DNA of 64,000 nt from Streptomyces fradiae. GTDB lineage: Bacteria; Actinomycetota; Actinomycetes; Streptomycetales; Streptomycetaceae. The first letter of the stretch is position 1. Each line of letters starts with the position of its first letter. A model generated the notes under the pieces. It searched no databases. It worked only from the letters and a program-made list of their open reading frames with translations, and was not told the origin of the DNA. Shown here piece after piece: positions 8,591 through 15,561 of the stretch. The translations under genes and the position numbers were made by a program. The DNA lies in the NCBI RefSeq assembly GCF_041270065.1, contig NZ_CP065958.1, positions 1,240,001-1,304,000 on the forward strand, written 5' to 3'.

Positions 8591-10153
8591 CTATCGGGTC
8601 GGCGCCGTCCGGGTACGCGGAATGATCACCAGCTGTTCGGCCACGAAGCGGCAGGCGGCCTCCAGCCCTTCGAGGCCGAGCAACCGGCTGCGCGGCCGGG
8701 CCAGCCGCTCCGGGCCGACGGCCGACAGCTGTGCACACCGGCGACCGAGCCAGGAGGCGTCGAGGCCGAGGTACTCCGCGGTTGCCGCGAGGCGTTGTCC
8801 GGCCTGCTCGGCCGCCGTGGCCGAGTGGTGGCTGACGTGGCCGGTCACGTCGGCGAACGTCCGCAGGGCTCCCGGCCGCGCGGTGACCGCGAGGTGGGAC
8901 GCCCCCTCGGTCCGTACCCATGAGGCGATCACAGCTCGGCGCCCGTGGGCGAGGGCGAAACCGTCGGTGTGCGCGAAGCCTCCGTCGTCCGTCACCCAGG
9001 TACGGATACCGAAGGACTCCATGAGCGCGATGGCGAGGAACAGCAGAACGCGCTCGTACGCCGGCGAGGAGGCGACCGCCGTCTCGGGGACGCAGAACCC
9101 CCGGCCGCTGGTACCGCCTGGACGCCGGGGCGCCATTCGTTCGAGGTAGCGGTACTTGTGCCGGAAGAACAGCCAGGTGGCGGCCTCCTCACCGCGCTGT
9201 TCCCTGGTCCAGAAGACGGGTGCGTCGCCCAGGTGGTCGCGGTGGCCCAGGATGTACCGGGCTGCGGTCTCCGAGCCGATCAGCATCGTGGACACTTCGG
9301 TCAGGCCGTGGTCGGAGGCGAGCGGCGAGCCTGGGGAAGCGGTGAGCGAAGCCAACGAGGTGTGCAGGGCCTGGTCGTCGCCGAGCAGCGCCGCCTCGAA
9401 TCCCGACATGGCCCACAGGATGCCGTAAGTCAGGTCGTCCAGTTCGTACGCGGCCGGGATGTCGACCGGGTCGGAGGCGGTGCCGCGTACGCCGCTCGGC
9501 CTGGCGTCGGTGACGAACTGCCGGACCGCCCCGTCCACCGTGCGGTTCGCGACGACGAGCGCGCGCATCGGCATGGTGCGCCAGGCGTCCAGCTCCGGGC
9601 GGGAGTCGAGTCGCAGGCTGTCCCCGATGAAGGAGGCCGCAGGAAGGGTCAGCACGGGCAGCGCCGTCGTCGAGACGGACCGGCCGGCGGGTAACAGAAG
9701 CTGGCCCGGGCCTTCGGGCAGCGCCACGTACCCACGGGCCCCGGTGTCCGCCGATCCTGGTGGGCTCGTCGCGTCCGGGGTGTGCGGATCGGCCGTGGGC
9801 AGGAGCCCGAGCAGTTCTTCCGGAACTCCCAACGCATCGGTCCACTGGACGAACTGCCGTCGGTCGCGGATCTGTTTGAGCCCACGCTCGAGTCTGCTGA
9901 CTTCGGCCTGGTCGATGCTGACCATCCGCGCCACGCCGGCCTGGGAGAGGCCCGTGTGCTTCCTGAACAGCTTGACGACGGTGCCGAGTTCCCATGCGGC
10001 CACGGCTCGCCGGACCGTCGGATCACGCCAGAAGGCCGGGTCGGCCCGTCGGGCGGCCGACCCGTCCTGGCACGAGGCGCATCGTGTACCGGCGTTGAAG
10101 CGACTGAGAAGGGCACCGCAGCGCGTACACCGCCGCTGTCCGCTGTCGACCAT
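8591..10153 (-). CDS. Zinc-ribbon and helix-turn-helix transcriptional regulator
   Basis: A 520-residue regulator. A short zinc-ribbon-like N-terminus has Cys9, Cys12, Cys25 and Cys28 (RRCTRCGALL, TRCASC). An XRE-type helix-turn-helix follows at about 60-115 (TGLSQAGVARMVSIDQAEVSRLERG). The remaining 400 residues form a large unrecognised, probably ligand-sensing domain that contains AAYELDDLTYGILWAMSGFE. ATG 10153 is preferred over ATG 10162 because the GAGGGAGA is too close to the latter. It is divergent from the RiPP-like cluster, and an inverted repeat lies 51 bases upstream of its start. I infer that it autoregulates and controls the cluster; its ligand is unknown. Confidence 0.85.
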   Translation of the reverse strand: MVDSGQRRCTRCGALLSRFNAGTRCASCQDGSAARRADPAFWRDPTVRRAVAAWELGTVVKLFRKHTGLSQAGVARMVSIDQAEVSRLERGLKQIRDRRQFVQWTDALGVPEELLGLLPTADPHTPDATSPPGSADTGARGYVALPEGPGQLLLPAGRSVSTTALPVLTLPAASFIGDSLRLDSRPELDAWRTMPMRALVVANRTVDGAVRQFVTDARPSGVRGTASDPVDIPAAYELDDLTYGILWAMSGFEAALLGDDQALHTSLASLTASPGSPLASDHGLTEVSTMLIGSETAARYILGHRDHLGDAPVFWTREQRGEEAATWLFFRHKYRYLERMAPRRPGGTSGRGFCVPETAVASSPAYERVLLFLAIALMESFGIRTWVTDDGGFAHTDGFALAHGRRAVIASWVRTEGASHLAVTARPGALRTFADVTGHVSHHSATAAEQAGQRLAATAEYLGLDASWLGRRCAQLSAVGPERLARPRSRLLGLEGLEAACRFVAEQLVIIPRTRTAPTR

Positions 10154-10203
10154 GGTCGGCATTCTCCCTCGCTCTGCGACCACCCGGACACGTTCCGCTG
10201 GTG

Positions 10204-10225
10204 GCGCTCATAAACACTCATGAGC
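10204..10225 (-). promoter_or_regulatory. Inverted-repeat operator, copy B, in the divergent promoter
   Basis: On the minus strand this reads GCTCAT-N8-ATGAGC-GC, matching copy A at 6317-6338 in 20 of 22 bases. It sits between the regulator gene (start 10153) and the first cluster gene (start 10310), an ideal place to control both. Sequence and symmetry are observed; binding by the neighbouring regulator is inferred. Confidence 0.65.
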
Positions 10226-10309
10226 GTGGGCCTTCGTGGCGGCCATCGTGGTGGAGCACCACCGACCGGAGCCGCGTGCCGCGACTCCCCGGACGTGAGG
10301 ATCCGACCT

Positions 10310-11071
10310 GTGACCTCCTTGACCCTGCCGCCCCGGCCACCCGGTTCGCCGCCGCTGGTCCATGCCTGGCAGACGCTGGCGGACGGGCTGCTGACCCAGC
10401 GGCTCCATCTCCACCTCGACGAATGGCGGGCTGCCGTCGCCGAGGGAAAGGTGCTGCCGGACGTGCCGGGCGCCGATGTCTCCGTGCTGGCCCAGCGCCC
10501 GTCTCCGCTGCCCGCTGGCGGCGAGTCCGCGATGGCGCTGCTGGAGAATGCCGGGCTCGGCTTCTGGTGGGAGCTGCCCCAGCAACACGGAGCGGAGTCG
10601 CGGAACCGGCACGGGGCACTTCAGCGCGCCGCCGACGCCGCTGCCCAGAGCATCCTCGCGGAGCAGTCCGGGGCGGCCTGGTCCGACGCCGTGACCGCCG
10701 CCAGCGCCGCCGCCGCGTGGTGGGTGGGCTTCTTCTCGGTGATCCGCCACCGCGGGGTGCACCACATCACGCTGGAGCCGCACCCGGGTCCGCTCCACGA
10801 ACAGGCCCTGGGCACCGCGGTGAGCGTCGTGGCCCACGGCATGGCCACGCGGGTGCTGGAGGCGGCGCTGCGTGACTCCGACGACGACCCGGCCCTCCGC
10901 GCCGCGTACTGCCGGGCCATCGAGGCCGGCATCTGCGCCGAGCCCGAGCTGCCCCGCCTCATCGACGAGTTGGCGGAGCTCCGGCTCGTGGACCTGGTGT
11001 CCACCACGGCCCGCTGGCGGGGTCGCTTCACCAAGTACGCCGGCGGCACGGGGGCGGGGCAGGTCGAATGA
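10310..11071 (+). CDS. Unknown protein, first gene of the RiPP-like cluster
   Basis: A 253-residue protein I do not recognise. It is mostly helical in appearance, with no signal peptide, membrane segment or catalytic motif that I can name. Recognisable stretches are LLENAGLGFWWELPQQ and a long Ala-rich helix around 130-150. The GTG at 10310 is preceded by GAGG at a spacing of about 9; an upstream ATG at 10220 overlaps operator copy B and is unlikely. Its stop overlaps the ATG of the kinase gene (ATGA), so it belongs to the same operon and is probably needed by the same pathway. Confidence 0.75.
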   Translation: MTSLTLPPRPPGSPPLVHAWQTLADGLLTQRLHLHLDEWRAAVAEGKVLPDVPGADVSVLAQRPSPLPAGGESAMALLENAGLGFWWELPQQHGAESRNRHGALQRAADAAAQSILAEQSGAAWSDAVTAASAAAAWWVGFFSVIRHRGVHHITLEPHPGPLHEQALGTAVSVVAHGMATRVLEAALRDSDDDPALRAAYCRAIEAGICAEPELPRLIDELAELRLVDLVSTTARWRGRFTKYAGGTGAGQVE

Positions 11072-11754
11072 AGCACCGCTATCCGTTCATCGTCATCGAG
11101 GGGCTCGACGGCACCGGCAAGACGACGCTGCGTAAGGGCCTGTTCCGGCTCTGGGAGGGGCTCTACGGAGTCACCCCGCTGTGCATGCTCACCACCAACT
11201 TCCTCGCCGCCGACCAGGCCGCCGCCATCGCCACCGGCAAGTACCAGCCGAACGCCGGGAACCGTGACGCCTACCTGTCCGCGATCGCGGCGGACAAGCG
11301 GGCCACGCTGGATCGCCTCGTGCTCCCCCAGCGGCCGGCCCGGCCGGTGATCGCGGATCGCTGGCTTCTCAGCGAGCTGGCCTTCTTCGCGGTGAAGCAC
11401 GGTATGAGGGCGTCGGAGACGTACGAGACGCTGGCCGTGCAGCTCACCGTGGCCCCGGATCTCACGCTCGTCCTGGACCTGGAGACCGACGCCTCGATGA
11501 GCCGGGCGCAGGCCCGCCAGGGAGACGCCGTCCGGGCCGACTGGGACGTGCACGACGTCCAGAGCCGGGTTCGCGAGACCTACGAGGCCGTGGTCACGAA
11601 GCCGGGCGAGTTCCCGCTCCTCGGCGACGTGGTCCGCCTGGACGCCCGCCGGCCCCGGTCCGAGGTGCTGCTCACCGCCTGGGACGTACTGCGCGAACGG
11701 CAGCTGGTGCCGTCGCTCGCCGCCCGTACGGACGGAGGAGAGACTCATGGCTGA
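11068..11754 (+). CDS. dTMP kinase-like P-loop kinase
   Basis: A 228-residue kinase with the P-loop GLDGTGKTT at about residues 12-20, the DR-type motif VIADRWLLSELAFF, and a C-terminal layout like thymidylate kinase. Thymidylate kinases phosphorylate dTMP; stand-alone copies in biosynthetic loci can act on other nucleotides or small phosphorylated compounds. It starts inside the stop of the previous gene (ATGA) and its last 8 bases overlap the next gene, so it is translationally coupled. The substrate is not predictable from sequence. Confidence 0.85.
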   Translation: MKHRYPFIVIEGLDGTGKTTLRKGLFRLWEGLYGVTPLCMLTTNFLAADQAAAIATGKYQPNAGNRDAYLSAIAADKRATLDRLVLPQRPARPVIADRWLLSELAFFAVKHGMRASETYETLAVQLTVAPDLTLVLDLETDASMSRAQARQGDAVRADWDVHDVQSRVRETYEAVVTKPGEFPLLGDVVRLDARRPRSEVLLTAWDVLRERQLVPSLAARTDGGETHG

Positions 11755-12616
11755 CGGCACGAAGGCGATGCATCTGCGTGAGGCCCTCGCCGACAGCGAG
11801 CGGGCGCACCCGCTCCTGGCGATCGGTGCGGTAAACGCCCTCGCCGCGCACGTCGCGGCGGAGGCGGGCTTCGACGCCCTGTGGGTGAGCGGTCTGGAGG
11901 TGTCCGCGGCCTCCGGGCTGCCGGACGCCAACGTCCTGGGCCCGCGCGACCTGTCCGACGTCGTCGCCTCGCTCGGCCGTGTCACCGAACTGCCCGTCAT
12001 CGTGGACATCGACAACGCGGGCGGTTCGGGGCGCGCGGCGGAGCGGTTCGCGTCCGACCTGATGCGCGCCGGAGCCGCGGCGGTGTGTGTCGAGGACAGC
12101 GCGTACCCGAAGTGCAACAGCTTCGCGGCCCACCGGGCCCAGAACCTCGCCGACCGGGACCTGCTGTGCGAACAGGTGGGGCGCATACGGAAGATCGCCG
12201 GTGACGGCCTCGTGGTCGTGGCCCGCACCGAGGCCCTGATCGCCGACGAGGACATGGCCACGGCGATCGCCCGTGCCGAGGCGTACGCCGAGGCCGGAGC
12301 GGATGCGGTACTCATCCACTCCAAGGACGCGACCGGTGATCAGGCACGTGCCATCGGGCGAGCGTGGAGTCACGGCGTGCCGCTGGTCAGCGTGCCCACC
12401 GCGTTCCCCGACCTGAGCGCCGCCGAACTCGGCGAGGCCGGCTTCCACCTCTGCATCTACGCGAACCAGCTCAGCCGTGCCGCCCTCGCGGGTATGCGCG
12501 CCGCCGCCCGTCAGTTCCGGCGAGGAGGGAGTTTCCGCTCCACCGTCGCGGGGTCTCTGGCGGAGGTCGGCGACCTGATGCGTGTCGGCGAGCCGGAGGC
12601 GCTGTCGTGCGTCTGA
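11747..12616 (+). CDS. PEP mutase/isocitrate-lyase-family enzyme
   Basis: A 289-residue protein that matches phosphoenolpyruvate mutase over its whole length. It has the WVSGLEVSAASGLPDAN region, the Mg-binding pair Asp87 and Asp89 (VDIDNAG), the active-site loop EDSAYPKCNS at 116-125, VVARTEALI, and DAVLIHSKD. True PEP mutases carry the signature EDK-X5-NS; here the Lys is Ser (residue 118), while Glu116, Asp117, Asn124 and Ser125 remain. PEP mutases make phosphonopyruvate, the entry step to phosphonates; relatives are C-C lyases or hydrolases. The substitution makes either reading open. It overlaps both flanking genes. Confidence 0.85.
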   Translation: MADGTKAMHLREALADSERAHPLLAIGAVNALAAHVAAEAGFDALWVSGLEVSAASGLPDANVLGPRDLSDVVASLGRVTELPVIVDIDNAGGSGRAAERFASDLMRAGAAAVCVEDSAYPKCNSFAAHRAQNLADRDLLCEQVGRIRKIAGDGLVVVARTEALIADEDMATAIARAEAYAEAGADAVLIHSKDATGDQARAIGRAWSHGVPLVSVPTAFPDLSAAELGEAGFHLCIYANQLSRAALAGMRAAARQFRRGGSFRSTVAGSLAEVGDLMRVGEPEALSCV

Positions 12617-13077
12617 CACCCGAGCTGCCTCGGATCAGTGTCTCCGTGAAGGCGGCGGTCGTGCGCGACGGCGCTGTCCTGCTGCTGTCGTACGACGACG
12701 AGGCCGGGTTCCACTACAACCTTCCCGGCGGCAAGGCCAAGGTCGGCGAGGACCTGCGCCAGGCCGTGAACCGCAAGGTCGCGCAGGAGACCGGCCTGCA
12801 GGTCGTGGCCCGGCGTCTGTTGTGCGTCGTCGAGTACGTCCCCGAGTCGTGGCAGGGCGAGTTCGGGGACGTACAGAAGGTTCAGTTCAACTTCCTCGCG
12901 GAGCAGGTGGACGACGCGGAGCCGCGCATGCCGGAACCGCCGGACCCCATCCAGGTGGGCTTCGAGTGGGTTCCGCTGGAACGTCTGGGCGACGTGTACC
13001 TGCTGCCCCGGATCAACCGCCCACTGTCGGCGGCGTTGAGAGGGGAACTCGCCGACCCCTTCGTGGACAGGTGGTGA
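12607..13077 (+). CDS. Nudix-fold protein with degenerate Nudix box
   Basis: A 156-residue Nudix-fold protein. The Nudix box is GGKAKVGEDLRQAVNRKV followed by AQETGL. Compared with GX5EX7REUXEEXGU, the second position of the core (Glu) is Lys and the first Glu of the EE pair is Gln, so two metal-binding residues are lost. It may have weak hydrolase activity or a binding role. GTG 12607 overlaps the last 10 bases of the PEP-mutase-like gene. Assignment to the Nudix fold is firm; activity is doubtful. Confidence 0.82.
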   Translation: MRLTPELPRISVSVKAAVVRDGAVLLLSYDDEAGFHYNLPGGKAKVGEDLRQAVNRKVAQETGLQVVARRLLCVVEYVPESWQGEFGDVQKVQFNFLAEQVDDAEPRMPEPPDPIQVGFEWVPLERLGDVYLLPRINRPLSAALRGELADPFVDRW

Positions 13078-13082
13078 CCTTC

Positions 13083-13748
13083 ATGGATCCGACGCTGAAG
13101 GGTCTCCGGGAGTGGCTGCTGCGGGAGCACGCAGGGACGGTGTGTGCCGACCGGCTCCACGTGATCGCCGACGAGCTCGCCGGCTTGACCGCCCGCGGCG
13201 TGCCGGGCGCCGTGGTGGAACTCGGCTGCTACAGGGGTGCGATGGCCCTCTGGATCCGTAGCGTGCTCGACTCGCTGGGCGACCGCGACCGCGAGATCCA
13301 CGTCTACGACTCCTTCCAGGGCATGCCCGCGCCCGGCGCCGAGGACTCGGACCATCTGGCGGCGGGCGAGCTCCGGTCGTCCCCGGACGATGTGCGCGCC
13401 ACACACGCGGCCTGGGGCAGGTCGGCACCGGTCATCCATCCGGGATGGTTCGACGAGACCCTTCCCATGGAGCTGCCCGACGAGATCGCGTTCGCCTACC
13501 TGGACGGCGACTTCTACGACTCGACCCTCACGGGACTCACGCACTGCGTCACCCGCCTGATGCCGACAGGTGTGCTGCTCGTCGACGACTACGCGGACAC
13601 GGCGGTCAACCCACGCGCCTGGGACGGACTCCCGGGGGTGAAGCGCGCCTGCGACGCGTACTTCGGCGCGCCCTCGCCCATGACCGTCGTCGTCGGCGAG
13701 GGCGATCTCGCCTTCGGCCGGTACGAGAAGCCGGAGTTCCCCGGATGA
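13083..13748 (+). CDS. TylF/MycF-like class I methyltransferase
   Basis: A 221-residue SAM-dependent methyltransferase of the TylF/MycF group (macrocin O-methyltransferase family). The SAM-binding motif is VVELGCYRGAMALWI (about 46-60), the acidic loop is IHVYDSFQGMP, and the Mg-binding region typical of this group is AYLDGDFYDST (about 138-148) followed by VLLVDDY. In antibiotic pathways this family usually methylates sugar hydroxyls. Start ATG 13083 has AGGTGG upstream. It ends in an ATGA overlap with the dehydrogenase gene. The acceptor here is unknown. Confidence 0.87.
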   Translation: MDPTLKGLREWLLREHAGTVCADRLHVIADELAGLTARGVPGAVVELGCYRGAMALWIRSVLDSLGDRDREIHVYDSFQGMPAPGAEDSDHLAAGELRSSPDDVRATHAAWGRSAPVIHPGWFDETLPMELPDEIAFAYLDGDFYDSTLTGLTHCVTRLMPTGVLLVDDYADTAVNPRAWDGLPGVKRACDAYFGAPSPMTVVVGEGDLAFGRYEKPEFPG

Positions 13749-14668
13749 GCGCTGTCCTGGTGCTACGCGGTGCGGCGGACGCGAGCGCGATCCGCCGCGC
13801 CCTGCCCGATGTCCTCGTACACGAGTTGCCGGACCTGGACTCGCCTCCGCCCGCCGACACGGCCGTACTCGTCCTGCGCTCCGGCGTCCGTCTCGGCGAG
13901 AGAGAGCTGGACGCGCTCCCTAACCTGCGGCACGTCGTACGGACCGGCTCCGGCATCGACCACATCGACGTGAGCGCCCTCCGGCACCGTGGCATCACGC
14001 TGCACCGCAACGCCGAGGCCGGCGCGGACGCCGTGGGCGAGTGGGTCCTCGCCGCTGCCCTCTCCCTGGCGCGACGGATCCCCTTGGGGCAGCACGCGCT
14101 CCTGCTCGGCCGGCACGAGAAGGAGGCGTGCATGGGAGCGTCACTCGGCACCCTGGCCGCGGGTATCTGGGGCGCAGGTCCGGTGGGACTGGCCGCCGAC
14201 TGGGCCCTGGCCCCCTTCATGGGCGGGACGGCCTTCGCCGCGTGGCCGTCGAACCCTCCCGGTCTGCGGGAACTGTCGCCGACAGCCCTCGTGGAGCAGT
14301 CGCAGGTACACGTGGTCGCTCTGCCGCTGCGTCGCACGACCGAACAGCTCATCGGCGAGGACTTCCTGGCACGCGTCGCTCCGCAGCGGCCTCTACTCAT
14401 CTGCGCAGGGCGGCTGGAGACCCTTGACGTCGCCGCCTGCCTGCGGGCGCTAGCGGATGGGAGGCTCTCGGGCCTCGCCCTCGACCCAGTCGAGCGGGAG
14501 CACCTGCCGCTCCTGACCGGCTCCACGACACCGCTCAACCTCCTGGCCTCGCCCCACATCGGCGCCCAGCGGTCCGACGTGCGCGGCGCGCTCGACATAT
14601 GGGCCATAGATCTCCTCAGGGAGATCACCGCTGACGACAAGATCCTGATCGAGGGAGGCCACCGGTGA
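13745..14668 (+). CDS. D-isomer 2-hydroxyacid dehydrogenase-like oxidoreductase
   Basis: A 307-residue member of the NAD(P)-dependent D-2-hydroxyacid dehydrogenase family. The Rossmann motif is GIWGAGPVG (about 136-144). The catalytic residues are recognisable: Arg in VALPLRRTTEQLI, Glu in LDPVEREHLP and His in LLASPHIGAQ. Such enzymes interconvert 2-oxo acids and 2-hydroxy acids. Next to a PEP-mutase-like enzyme, a phosphonopyruvate or related oxo-acid substrate is an attractive but unproven idea. It starts at ATGA with the methyltransferase stop and ends at GTGA with the next gene. Confidence 0.87.
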   Translation: MSAVLVLRGAADASAIRRALPDVLVHELPDLDSPPPADTAVLVLRSGVRLGERELDALPNLRHVVRTGSGIDHIDVSALRHRGITLHRNAEAGADAVGEWVLAAALSLARRIPLGQHALLLGRHEKEACMGASLGTLAAGIWGAGPVGLAADWALAPFMGGTAFAAWPSNPPGLRELSPTALVEQSQVHVVALPLRRTTEQLIGEDFLARVAPQRPLLICAGRLETLDVAACLRALADGRLSGLALDPVEREHLPLLTGSTTPLNLLASPHIGAQRSDVRGALDIWAIDLLREITADDKILIEGGHR

Positions 14669-15531
14669 ACCCATCGGCACGACTGCGCCGGGAGATCGCC
14701 GACAGAGTCGCCCAGGCGCTGGTCGCGTCCGGCGAGGCCCGTGAGGTCTGGCTGGAGGGAGCCCTCGCCTGCGGCTTCGCCCACGCGGCGAGCGACATCG
14801 ACCTGCGTGGCATCGTGGACGGCGACCTTCCGACGTGGGAGTCACGCATCGTGGACGGCGTCCGCGTCGACCTCCAGGCGACGGCGCCGCAGCGGGCGGA
14901 GGAACTCCGTCACCTGCTCCGCTCCTTCGACGTCCGCCGCGACGACCTCGGATCGTTCCGCCGGGTACGCGCCTCGATGCACGACCTCATGTGTCTGCGT
15001 ACCGCCCTCTCGTACGGCTCGGGGCGCTGGGATCCGGTACTCGCTCCCGGGGAGCGCCAGGGCTACCGACGCTGGGCGGTCGCCGACCAGGCAGAGGTCG
15101 CGGCGAGTCTCGCGGAGGACCTGACCGGCCTCGTCGAGGACGGCCTGACCGAATCGGTCGGTGTCGTGTGCCGGAAGCTGGAGAGCTGCCTCACCGCGCT
15201 CGGCTGCGCGGCGGCCGGCCACCCGGTCCTGGGCGACAAGTGGCTGCCGCTGCTTGCCGGCGCGCAGCCCCGCCCGTCGATCGACCCGACTCGCGCGGAG
15301 ACGTGGGAGTGGTTCCGTCCCGTTCAGCGACGCGTGGCCAGAGCGCTCCTGGACTGCTGGCCCGTCGACGACCCGCTGCAGCAGCCTCCCCATCTGGGTG
15401 CCCCTGACGCCGGCTGGCTGCCCCAGCGGTACGCCGACGGGTGGTTCCTTCGCCGTGGCGACGTCCACATCCCCCTCACCGGCGGACAGCTTCTCGGGTG
15501 GCTGTCCACGGTCTCCACCGATGGCGCGTAG
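14665..15531 (+). CDS. Nucleotidyltransferase-fold protein
   Basis: A 288-residue protein whose N-terminal 100 residues match the minimal nucleotidyltransferase fold. The motif WLEGALACGFAHAASDIDLR corresponds to GS-X9-DxD, with Gly-Ala replacing Gly-Ser and Asp-Ile-Asp kept; VRVDLQATAP may give the third acidic residue. The C-terminal part is helical and unrecognised. The GTG start overlaps the TGA of the dehydrogenase (GTGA) and has GGAGG upstream. It may transfer a nucleotide to a small molecule in the pathway; the acceptor is unknown. Confidence 0.8.
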   Translation: MNPSARLRREIADRVAQALVASGEAREVWLEGALACGFAHAASDIDLRGIVDGDLPTWESRIVDGVRVDLQATAPQRAEELRHLLRSFDVRRDDLGSFRRVRASMHDLMCLRTALSYGSGRWDPVLAPGERQGYRRWAVADQAEVAASLAEDLTGLVEDGLTESVGVVCRKLESCLTALGCAAAGHPVLGDKWLPLLAGAQPRPSIDPTRAETWEWFRPVQRRVARALLDCWPVDDPLQQPPHLGAPDAGWLPQRYADGWFLRRGDVHIPLTGGQLLGWLSTVSTDGA

Positions 15532-15561
15532 ACCGCGCCTCTCCTCCTCCGGAGTCCTCTG

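Noticed and set aside
10250..10264. Small hairpin GTGGTG-GAG-CACCAC in the cluster leader
   Set aside because: Only 6 base pairs, expected by chance in GC-rich DNA, and not positioned as a terminator or riboswitch.
11747..12616. Calling the cluster a proven phosphonate pathway from the PEP-mutase-like gene
   Set aside because: The signature Lys is missing and no phosphonopyruvate decarboxylase is present, so phosphonate production remains a hypothesis.
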